Shown one piece after another: positions 1 through 5,626 of a stretch of DNA of 6,131 nucleotides. The position numbers and the translations under genes are program-made. The notes below the pieces were generated by a model that had not been told where the DNA came from, did not search any database, and saw only the letters and a list, made by a program, of their open reading frames with translations. The stretch is taken from NCBI GenBank assembly GCA_048173955.1, contig DBEYOB010000074.1:1-6131 (forward strand), written 5' to 3'. Position 1 is the stretch's first letter, and every line of letters starts with the position of its first letter. The DNA comes from CAZUFB01 sp048173955. Lineage in GTDB: Bacteria > Actinomycetota > Coriobacteriia > Coriobacteriales > UMGS124.

Positions 1-2202
1 GTCCGGCACCTGGCCGGTGCCGGAGGGTATCGGACGTTTGCGGGCGCGGCGCTCCTCGCGGGCGAGGCGCTTGTCGAAGTCGTTGGCGGCCTTGAGCGCC
101 CTGCTCATGAACGTCTGCTGCGCGTCGACGAGCGGCGCCCCTTCCGCGACGGGGATGCGGGCGTAGGTGCCGTCCGGCTGGAGGATGCGCGCCTTGACGT
201 TGTCCTCGAGCTGGATGCGCATGTCCTCGACGACCCGCGCGCGGATGGCGGGGTCGAGGATGGGGTAGGCGATCTCGACGCGGTGCTCGGTGTTGCGCGT
301 CATCATGTCCGCCGAGCTCAGGTAGATGGTGTCGTGGTCGACGCCGAACATGTAGACGCGGGCGTGCTCGAGCATGCGCCCGACGATGCAGCGCACGGTG
401 ATGTTCTCGGTTTTGCCGGGGACGCCGGGCAGCAGGCAGCAGATGCCGCGGATGACGAGGTCGACCTTGACGCCGGCGCAGCTCGCCTCGGAGAGCTTGT
501 CGATGACCTCGCGGTCGGTCAGCGAGTTCATCTTGAAGCACAGGTAGGCGTCCTCGCCGGCACGCGCCTTGGCGATCTCGCGGTTGATGCCGCGCATGAT
601 GAGGGGCTTCAGGCCGACCGGGGCGACCCCGAGGTAGCTGTACTCGCCGCGCAGGTTGCCGATCTGCATGTTGCGGAAGAAGCGGTTGGCGTCCTCGCCG
701 ATGCGCTGGTCCGCCGTCATGTAGGAGTAGTCGGCGTAGAGGCCGGCCGTCTTCTCGTTGTAGTTGCCTGTGCCGAGCTGCGTGATGCGGACGACCTCGC
801 CGTTCGAGCGCCGCGTGATCTGGCAGATCTTCGAGTGCACCTTGAAGCCGGCCGACCCGTAGAGCACCGTGCAGCCGGCGTCCTCGAGGCGCTCCGCCCA
901 CTCGATGTTGTTCTCCTCGTCGAAGCGGGCGCGCAGCTCCATGAGGACCGTGACGTCGACGCCGTTCTCGGCCGCCGCGATGAGCGACTCGCACAGGCGC
1001 GACTTCTTTGCCACGCGGTAGAGCGTGATCTTGATCTGGACGGTGTCGGGGTCCTGGGCGGACTCGTGCAAAAGCCTCAGGAACGGCTCCATGGACTCGT
1101 AGGGGTAGAACAGCAGGATGTCGTGGTCCTCGATCTGCTCGTGCATGGGGACGTCGGGGTTCACGCTCGCCGACGGCTGGTGCGAGAACGGGGCGTAGGT
1201 AAGGCCGTCCGACATCGCGGCGGGGACCATCCCCTCGAGGGAGAAGGCGTAGTCGCCCATCTTCATGGGGCAGCCGACCGCGAAGACCTGGCGCTCGCTC
1301 AGCCCGAGCGCCTTGCGCATGCGCTTCACGAGCGTCTTGCCGAAGCATCCCTGCACCTCGAGGCGCACGGGGTTCAGGCGCAGCCGCTTCTTGAGGATCT
1401 TCTTGATATGCTGCCGGTAGTCGTCCTCGACGTCGAACGAGCCCTCGTCGGGATCGATGTCGGCGTTGCGCGTGACGCGGATGACGGCGCGCTCGGAGGT
1501 GTGGTACTCGCCGAACAGCTCGGTGCCGCAGGCGAGGATGACGTCCTCGATGAGGGTGTAGTGCAGCGACTGGCCCGTTTTCGACAGGACGACGACGCGG
1601 TCGAGGTTCGGCGGCACCTCGATCATGCCGAGCAGTCCGGCCTCGGTCGAGCTCGCGAGGTTGAAGACGCAGTAGAGCGTGTCGTTGCGCAGGTTCGGGA
1701 AGGGGTGGCGCGGGTCGATGATCTGGGGCGAGGCGACCGGCAGGACGATGTCGTCGAAGTGGTTCTCGACGGCGATCTTCTGCTCGGCGGTGTACTCGTC
1801 CCACGGCACGCGCTGGATGCCGCGCTCCGCAAGCTCCCTCTCGAGCTCGGCGACCGTCTCGTCGTGCTTGGCGATGAGGGCGGGCAGCGAGTCGTAGATC
1901 GAGGAGAGCTGCTGCGCGGGGGTCTGGTTCGACTTGTTGTCGATGGGTTGGCGCTTGAGCGACGCGAGCTCGCCGAGGCTGCCCATGCGGATCATGACGA
2001 ACTCGTCGAGGTTCGACTCGAAGATGGACGCCATCTTGAAGCGCTCGAGCAGCGGAACCTGCGCGTCGCGCGCCTCCTCGAGCACCCTGTTGTCGAACTC
2101 GAGCCACGAAAGCTCGCGGTTCTGCGTGTAGGTGAAGTCGTACGACGGGTTCTTCGTTTCCGCCGGCTGGATGTCCGGCTGCGGTTGCTTGGCGGGTGCC
2201 AT
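1..2202 (-). CDS. ppk1: Polyphosphate kinase 1 (PPK1), 3' end outside window
   Basis: Reversibly transfers the gamma-phosphate of ATP to a growing inorganic polyphosphate chain; cytoplasmic or membrane-associated. I translated 734 codons from the ATG at 2202 to the window edge with no stop, so the C-terminus is not seen, although PPK1 proteins are usually about 690-740 residues. The N-terminal domain starts with NRELSWLEFDNRVLEEA (28-44) and has FESNLDEF (61-68). The catalytic half shows TLYR (393-396), ELRARFDEENNIEW (422-435), KVHSK (454-458) and LEHARVYMFG (611-620). By family knowledge, H456 matches the autophosphorylated histidine (E. coli H435), H613 matches H592, and R396 and R426 match R375 and R405; all four sit at a constant offset of 21. 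The visible tail (about 710-723) is Arg/Lys-rich. A GAGGGGG ribosome site lies 5 bases before the ATG. It follows ppx by 62 bases and is probably in the same operon. Identification is near certain. Confidence 0.97.
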   Translation of the reverse strand, partial: MAPAKQPQPDIQPAETKNPSYDFTYTQNRELSWLEFDNRVLEEARDAQVPLLERFKMASIFESNLDEFVMIRMGSLGELASLKRQPIDNKSNQTPAQQLSSIYDSLPALIAKHDETVAELERELAERGIQRVPWDEYTAEQKIAVENHFDDIVLPVASPQIIDPRHPFPNLRNDTLYCVFNLASSTEAGLLGMIEVPPNLDRVVVLSKTGQSLHYTLIEDVILACGTELFGEYHTSERAVIRVTRNADIDPDEGSFDVEDDYRQHIKKILKKRLRLNPVRLEVQGCFGKTLVKRMRKALGLSERQVFAVGCPMKMGDYAFSLEGMVPAAMSDGLTYAPFSHQPSASVNPDVPMHEQIEDHDILLFYPYESMEPFLRLLHESAQDPDTVQIKITLYRVAKKSRLCESLIAAAENGVDVTVLMELRARFDEENNIEWAERLEDAGCTVLYGSAGFKVHSKICQITRRSNGEVVRITQLGTGNYNEKTAGLYADYSYMTADQRIGEDANRFFRNMQIGNLRGEYSYLGVAPVGLKPLIMRGINREIAKARAGEDAYLCFKMNSLTDREVIDKLSEASCAGVKVDLVIRGICCLLPGVPGKTENITVRCIVGRMLEHARVYMFGVDHDTIYLSSADMMTRNTEHRVEIAYPILDPAIRARVVEDMRIQLEDNVKARILQPDGTYARIPVAEGAPLVDAQQTFMSRALKAANDFDKRLAREERRARKRPIPSGTGQVPD

Positions 2203-2207
2203 GGTGT

Positions 2208-2214
2208 CCCCCTC
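2208..2214 (-). promoter_or_regulatory. Ribosome binding site of ppk1
   Basis: GAGGGGG on the minus strand ends 5 bases before the ATG at 2202. This strong Shine-Dalgarno match fixes the ppk1 start. It gives a protein with about 27 residues of Pro/Gln/Ala/Lys-rich leader before the conserved NRELSWLEF motif. Confidence 0.8.
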
Positions 2215-2244
2215 AGTCGCGCTCGTTCGACGGTACCGTTCCAC

Positions 2245-2269
2245 TCTAGCGGAAGCGCGCGCCGCTAGA
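2245..2269 (-). repeat. Inverted repeat spanning the ppx stop codon
   Basis: The perfect 8-base arms TCTAGCGG (2245-2252) and CCGCTAGA (2262-2269) flank a 9-base loop. In the leftward transcript the TAG stop of ppx (2267-2265) lies inside the first arm. No T-tract follows, so it is not a classical intrinsic terminator. It could be an RNA-stability or processing element between ppx and ppk1. Confidence 0.5.
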
Positions 2270-3191
2270 CGTCGCGTGCATGTAAGACTTTTGCGAGGAG
2301 ATATCCCTCGCGCACCCCGAAATCGTGCACCTCGAGCTCGGAGCAGGAGAAGGCGTCCATCGTCGTCTCCACGACGAGCAGGCCGGGGATGCAGGTGTGG
2401 GCGCGCTCCGGCGCGATGCGCAGTATGTCGCGCGTCGCCTCGTAGGGGTCGTAGAAGACCCGCTCGACGATCTGGGCGACCTGCGCCCGGGTCACGTTCG
2501 CCTGCGCGCCGCCCTCGTCGGGAAACCAGGCGTTGCGCAGGCGCGCCCCGGCGCGCACGGTCCCGCCGACGCCCGAGGCGACCTTGCAGGCAAAGCGCCC
2601 GAACGCCTTCGTCGCGGCGAGCCGCTCCCCGATGAGGGCGCGGATGCGGTCGGCCTCCGCCGGAGTCGGCAGCAGGCCGTGCACGTAGGATCCGAACAGC
2701 GACAGCGACCCGTGGGGGATGCTCTCCGCATGGACGATGGCGGCGCGGTCGAAGGTGGTGATCTCCGTCGAGCCGCCGCCGACGTCGATCTGGACGCCTT
2801 TGGTGAGCTCGCTCTGCCGCATGGCGCCCACGTAGCCCAGCTCGGCCTCCTCGCGCCCGGACACGAGGTCGATGGCGAGGCCGCACGCCTTCTCGGCACG
2901 CTTGATGACGTCGCGGGCGTTCTTGGCGTTGCGCACGCCCGCGGTGGCGAAGGCGTAGGGCCCCTCGAGCTCCTTGAAGCGCGCGGTGCACGCGAGGTAG
3001 CCCTTGAGCACCTCGATCAGCTTGGCGATGCCCGCCTCGCTCATCGCGCCGCTCTTCTTGTCGATGTAGCTGACGAGCCCCGCCATGGTTTTGAGCTTGA
3101 ACAGGGTCGAAAAGCGCGCACCGCCGTCCTCGACCTCGTATATGGTGAGGCGGATGGTGTTCGAGCCTATGTCGATGATGCCGTAGAGCAT
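2265..3191 (-). CDS. ppx: Exopolyphosphatase, Ppx/GppA family (short form)
   Basis: Predicted to release orthophosphate from the ends of polyphosphate chains; some relatives also convert pppGpp to ppGpp. The 308-residue protein has the actin-like ATPase fold signatures in order: IDIGSNTIRL (6-15, first phosphate loop), FATAGVRNAKN (81-91), SGREEAELGY (111-120, with the catalytic glutamate region), DVGGGSTE (136-143, second phosphate loop), SGVGGTVRAGA (206-216) and FGVREGYL (291-298). It ends after these two domains and lacks the C-terminal HD-type extension of the roughly 500-residue E. coli enzymes, like the short actinobacterial forms. The ATG at 3191 has AAGGGAGA 7 bases upstream, and the conserved motif begins at residue 6, which supports this start. 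It lies 84 bases after the EF-G-like gene and 62 before ppk1, so synthesis and breakdown of polyphosphate are probably coregulated. Sequence alone does not decide polyphosphate versus pppGpp preference. Confidence 0.95.
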   Translation of the reverse strand: MLYGIIDIGSNTIRLTIYEVEDGGARFSTLFKLKTMAGLVSYIDKKSGAMSEAGIAKLIEVLKGYLACTARFKELEGPYAFATAGVRNAKNARDVIKRAEKACGLAIDLVSGREEAELGYVGAMRQSELTKGVQIDVGGGSTEITTFDRAAIVHAESIPHGSLSLFGSYVHGLLPTPAEADRIRALIGERLAATKAFGRFACKVASGVGGTVRAGARLRNAWFPDEGGAQANVTRAQVAQIVERVFYDPYEATRDILRIAPERAHTCIPGLLVVETTMDAFSCSELEVHDFGVREGYLLAKVLHARDV

Positions 3192-3198
3192 GGGCGGG

Positions 3199-3206
3199 TC
3201 TCCCTT
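3199..3206 (-). promoter_or_regulatory. Ribosome binding site of ppx
   Basis: AAGGGAGA on the minus strand lies 7 bases before the ATG at 3191. It falls just after the large hairpin at 3212-3246 in the leftward transcript, leaving 5 bases between hairpin and site. Folding or unfolding of that hairpin could therefore affect ppx translation; this is inference. Confidence 0.7.
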
Positions 3207-3211
3207 GCCGC

Positions 3212-3246
3212 CGGGAGGGCGCGCGGCGTGCCGCGGCGCCCTCCCG
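3212..3246 (-). repeat. Strong GC-rich hairpin between EF-G-like gene and ppx
   Basis: The arms CGGGAGGGCGC (3212-3222) and GCGCCCTCCCG (3236-3246) are perfect 11-base complements. Inside them GCGG (3223-3226) pairs with CCGC (3231-3234), with one bulged base and a CGTG loop, so the stem reaches about 15 pairs. No T-run follows on either strand. It may be a non-canonical terminator or attenuator of the kind suggested for GC-rich genomes, or a processing site that sets unequal levels of the upstream and downstream genes. Confidence 0.6.
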
Positions 3247-3275
3247 CTGACCGTGACGGACGCTGCGTCTGGGCG

Positions 3276-5345
3276 CTACTTGCTGCTGCCCTCGGCACGC
3301 TGGCGCTGGTAGGCCTCGACGAGCTTGTTCGCCGTCTCGTAGGGCACCTGCTCGTAGCCGTTCAGCTCGTAGGTGTACTCGCCGGTGCCGCGCGACAGGG
3401 AGCGCAGGCGCGTCGCGTAGTCGGTGATCTCGGCGAAGGGCACGGTGGCGTGGACGATGGTGTTGCCCTTGCCGTCCGAGTCCATGCCGGTGACGCGGCC
3501 GCGCGACGCGGAGACGTCGCCCATGATCGAGCCGGCGTAGGAGTCGGGCACCGTGATGGCCATGTCGGCCATCGGCTCGAGGATCACGGGGTCGGCGTGC
3601 TCGACGGCGGCGCGGAAGCCGATGCGCGCGGCGGTCTTGAACGCCATCTCGTTGGAGTCGACGGGGTGGTAGGAGCCGTCGTAGCAGGCGACCTTGACGT
3701 CGACCATCGGGTAGCCGGCGATGACGCCCTCGGCCATGGCCTCCTGGATGCCCTTGTCGACGGCCGGGATGTACTGGCGCGGGATCTTGCCGCCCACGAT
3801 CTCGTCGAGGAACTCGTAGCCCGCGCCGGGGTTGGGCTCGACGCGCAGCCAGCAGTCGCCGAACTGGCCGGCGCCGCCGGTCTGCTTCTTGTGGCGACCC
3901 TGGGCCGAGGCGGCCTTGCGGATGGTCTCGCGGTAGGGGATGCGCAGCGGCTCGAGGACGGCCTCGACGCCCGTGCGCTCGCCCAGGCGGTTGAGCAGCA
4001 CGCTCACCTGCGCCTCGCCCACGGCGGAGATGACGGTCTGGTGCGTCTCCTCGTTGCGGGTGACGCTGATGGTCGGGTCGGCGTCGCACGCCTTCTCGAG
4101 GAAGGTGGACAGCTTGTCCTCCTCGTTGCGGTTCTTGGCGCGGATGGCGATCTGGTAGAGGGAGTTGTTGAACCTGAACGCCTGGGCCTCGACCTTGCCC
4201 GTCGCGGAGAGGGTGTCGCCGGTGGCGGCGTCGAGCTTCGGGACGACGATGACGTCGCCGGCGAGGGCGCGGTTGACGTCGGTGGTGTCGCGGCCGCACA
4301 TCAGGTAGAGGTGGCCGAGGCGCTCGTGCTTCTGGGTGCGCGCGCAGACGAGCTCGAGTCCGGGCGTGAGGGTGCCGGCGAGGACCTTGAGGAACGACAG
4401 CCTGCCCGACTGCGGGTCGTTGAGCGTCTTGAAGACGAACGCGACGGGGCGCTCGTCGGCGGAGCTGATCTTGAGCGACGTCCCGTCGGCGAGCGGCATC
4501 TCGCCGTAGTCGAGCGGCGAGGGGAAGTAGGTGGTGACGTCGTCGATTAGGATGGAGACGCCCTGCTCCTTGACGGCGGCGCCGACGTAGACGGGCACGA
4601 AGAGGCGGTTTGCGATCGCCTTGCCCAGAAGCGACTCGATCTCCTCCTGGCTGAGGGGCTCGCCCTCGAGGTACTTCTCCATGAGCTCGTCGTCGGCCTC
4701 GGCGATCAGGTCGCAGAGGCGCTCGCGCGCCTGCTCGGCCCGTTCGGCGTACTCGGCGGGGATCTCGGTGACGGTCTCGGTCCCGTCGGCGTAGGAGCGG
4801 GCCTTCATGCGCAGGACGTCGATTACGCCGGAGAACGCGGGGCCCTCGCCCATCGGGAGGCTCACACAGCCGAGGCGGTTGCCGAACCGCTCCTCGAGCA
4901 TCGCCATCGTGGCGTCGAAGTCGGTGTTCTCGCGGTCGATGCGGTTGACGAACAGGGCGCGCGCGAGGGGGAGCTCCTCGGCGGCGTACCAGAGCTTGAC
5001 GGTGGTCGGCTGGGGGCCCTCCGCCGCGTCGACGACGAACAGGGCGGTCTCGGCGACCGAGAGGGCGGCGTAGGCGTCGCCGATGAAGTCGGGATAGCAG
5101 GGGGCGTCGAGGATGTTGACCTTGAACCCGTTGTGCTCGATGGGGGCGATGGACGTCGAGATGGAGAAGTTGCGCTTCGCCTCTTCGGGGTCGAAGTCGA
5201 GGGTGGGCTTCGACCCGGCGTGGCCGCCGAGGCGTGCGGTCTTGCCCGAGAGGTGCAGCATGGCCTCTGCGAGCGAGGTCTTGCCTACGCCTCCCTGACC
5301 TACAAGCACGACGTTTCTGACCTTGTCGGTTTGCGGTGCGCCCAT
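3276..5345 (-). CDS. EF-G-like translational GTPase (EF-G2-type paralogue)
   Basis: A 689-residue protein with the full EF-G plan. G domain, about 1-280: P-loop GQGGVGKTS (16-24), switch I RNFSIS (58-63), switch II DAPCYPDF (80-87), NRID (134-137) and GAA (255-257). Domain II is about 295-390, domain III about 395-465, and domains IV-V about 470-680, with KKQTGGAGQFG (486-496) and YDGSYHPVDSNEMAFK (555-570). H560 matches the domain IV tip histidine (E. coli H583). Canonical EF-G has DTPGHVDF, NKxD and GSA; here the glycine and catalytic histidine are Cys83 and Tyr84, Lys is Arg135, and the switch I threonine is Ser61. Tyrosine at the histidine position is known in EF-G-like paralogues, so this is probably not the housekeeping translocase; no rpsL, rpsG or tuf is adjacent. 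GGAG lies 5 bases before the ATG. Family assignment is firm, but the role (auxiliary translocation, recycling or rescue) is unknown. It heads the ppx-ppk1 cluster. Confidence 0.92.
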   Translation of the reverse strand: MGAPQTDKVRNVVLVGQGGVGKTSLAEAMLHLSGKTARLGGHAGSKPTLDFDPEEAKRNFSISTSIAPIEHNGFKVNILDAPCYPDFIGDAYAALSVAETALFVVDAAEGPQPTTVKLWYAAEELPLARALFVNRIDRENTDFDATMAMLEERFGNRLGCVSLPMGEGPAFSGVIDVLRMKARSYADGTETVTEIPAEYAERAEQARERLCDLIAEADDELMEKYLEGEPLSQEEIESLLGKAIANRLFVPVYVGAAVKEQGVSILIDDVTTYFPSPLDYGEMPLADGTSLKISSADERPVAFVFKTLNDPQSGRLSFLKVLAGTLTPGLELVCARTQKHERLGHLYLMCGRDTTDVNRALAGDVIVVPKLDAATGDTLSATGKVEAQAFRFNNSLYQIAIRAKNRNEEDKLSTFLEKACDADPTISVTRNEETHQTVISAVGEAQVSVLLNRLGERTGVEAVLEPLRIPYRETIRKAASAQGRHKKQTGGAGQFGDCWLRVEPNPGAGYEFLDEIVGGKIPRQYIPAVDKGIQEAMAEGVIAGYPMVDVKVACYDGSYHPVDSNEMAFKTAARIGFRAAVEHADPVILEPMADMAITVPDSYAGSIMGDVSASRGRVTGMDSDGKGNTIVHATVPFAEITDYATRLRSLSRGTGEYTYELNGYEQVPYETANKLVEAYQRQRAEGSSK

Positions 5346-5350
5346 GTGTG

Positions 5351-5354
5351 CTCC
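5351..5354 (-). promoter_or_regulatory. Ribosome binding site of the EF-G-like gene
   Basis: GGAG on the minus strand is 5 bases before the ATG at 5345, with a second purine patch (GAGGA) a few bases further upstream. The conserved P-loop starts at residue 16, as expected for EF-G proteins, which agrees with this start. Confidence 0.65.
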
Positions 5355-5386
5355 AATCCTCGTGTCGTCCGTTGCTGGCCGTTCAC

Positions 5387-5412
5387 CGGGCGGCCGCGGG
5401 GCGGCCTGCCCG
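5387..5412 (-). promoter_or_regulatory. GC-rich hairpin in the leader of the EF-G-like gene
   Basis: CGGGC (5387-5391) pairs with GCCCG (5408-5412) and GGCC (5392-5395) with GGCC (5403-5406), leaving one bulged base and a 7-base loop. It falls within the predicted 84-base leader, about 32 bases before the GGAG site. No T-tract follows, so a terminator is unlikely. A role in transcript stability or leader control is possible but unproven. Confidence 0.45.
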
Positions 5413-5413
5413 A

Positions 5414-5425
5414 ACGCATATGCGT
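5414..5425. promoter_or_regulatory. Perfect 12-base palindrome, candidate operator
   Basis: ACGCATATGCGT is its own reverse complement. It covers about +5 to +16 relative to the leftward start site predicted from the -10 box at 5436-5441, a position where a dimeric repressor could block the EF-G-like/ppx/ppk1 promoter. Only one copy is seen, so an operator role is inference. Confidence 0.35.
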
Positions 5426-5435
5426 CTTATGCCCA

Positions 5436-5468
5436 ATCATAGTTCACCGGATGCTGAATGTGCGTCAA
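5436..5468 (-). promoter_or_regulatory. Tentative leftward promoter for the EF-G-like/ppx/ppk1 cluster
   Basis: On the minus strand TATGAT (5441-5436) matches five of six -10 bases and TTGACG (5468-5463) five of six -35 bases, but the spacer is 21 bases, longer than the usual 16-18. A/T-rich sequence (5471-5495) lies upstream. The predicted start is near 5429, giving a leader of about 84 bases. The long spacer suggests a weak or activator-dependent promoter, or that only the -10 element is used. Confidence 0.35.
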
Positions 5469-5502
5469 CGGAAGTAAATTGATGGGGGAGAAATTGCGGG
5501 TT

Positions 5503-5516
5503 CGCCGGCGCCGGCG
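5503..5516. repeat. Perfect 14-base GC-only palindrome
   Basis: CGCCGGCGCCGGCG reads the same on both strands. It lies between the two divergent promoters, about 40 bases upstream of the rightward -10 box. It could be a regulator site or simply a product of extreme GC content; the flanking bases are rich in similar CGG/CCG runs, which lowers its weight. Confidence 0.3.
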
Positions 5517-5554
5517 GCCCGCGACGCCGTCGGCGGCGGCGATTCGCGCAGCTG

Positions 5555-5563
5555 TGGTAAACT
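5555..5563 (+). promoter_or_regulatory. Tentative extended -10 promoter for the membrane protein gene
   Basis: TGGTAAACT fits an extended -10 element (TGn followed by TAAACT, four of six consensus bases) in an otherwise very GC-rich stretch. No convincing -35 box is found 16-18 bases upstream, where the sequence is GGC repeats. The start would be near 5570, giving a leader of about 57 bases before the ATG at 5627. Confidence 0.4.
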
Positions 5564-5610
5564 GTATCGAATGCGTCGGCTGCCGGTGCGCCCGTGCGGC
5601 GCCCCGCGAG

Positions 5611-5617
5611 AGGAAGG
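5611..5617 (+). promoter_or_regulatory. Ribosome binding site that decides the 5627 start
   Basis: AGGAAGG ends 9 bases before the ATG at 5627 and only 4 before an out-of-frame ATG at 5622. The frame from 5627 encodes hydrophobic membrane segments and has G/C-biased third positions; the 5622 frame reads as an arginine-rich shadow. An in-frame GTG at 5594 lacks a better site, so 5627 is preferred. Confidence 0.6.
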
Positions 5618-5626
5618 CGGAATGCT

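Noticed and set aside
283..2268. Rightward 661-codon open frame
   Set aside because: It is antisense to ppk1, whose translation matches PPK1 motifs throughout. The rightward product is a repetitive Asp/Val/Ala/Arg/Leu/His mixture with no recognisable domain, as expected of a shadow frame in GC-rich DNA.
2132..2635. Rightward 167-codon frame rich in arginine
   Set aside because: Overlaps the ppk1 start and the ppx 3' end in antisense. The Arg/Pro/Ser-rich product is typical of a GC-rich out-of-frame reading.
3212..3246. Classical Rho-independent terminator
   Set aside because: The stem is strong, but no T-run follows on either strand, so it is listed only as a hairpin of uncertain role.
2325..4550. 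Rightward 741-codon open frame
   Set aside because: Antisense to both ppx and the EF-G-like gene, crossing their intergenic hairpin. Composition is low in complexity (Asp, Val, Gly, Ala, Arg) and no motif is seen. Its length follows from strong third-position GC bias on the opposite strand.
5346..5626. Small RNA or riboswitch in the divergent intergenic region
   Set aside because: Short hairpins are present, but I recognise no conserved riboswitch core or terminator, and the leader of about 84 bases is short for most known classes.
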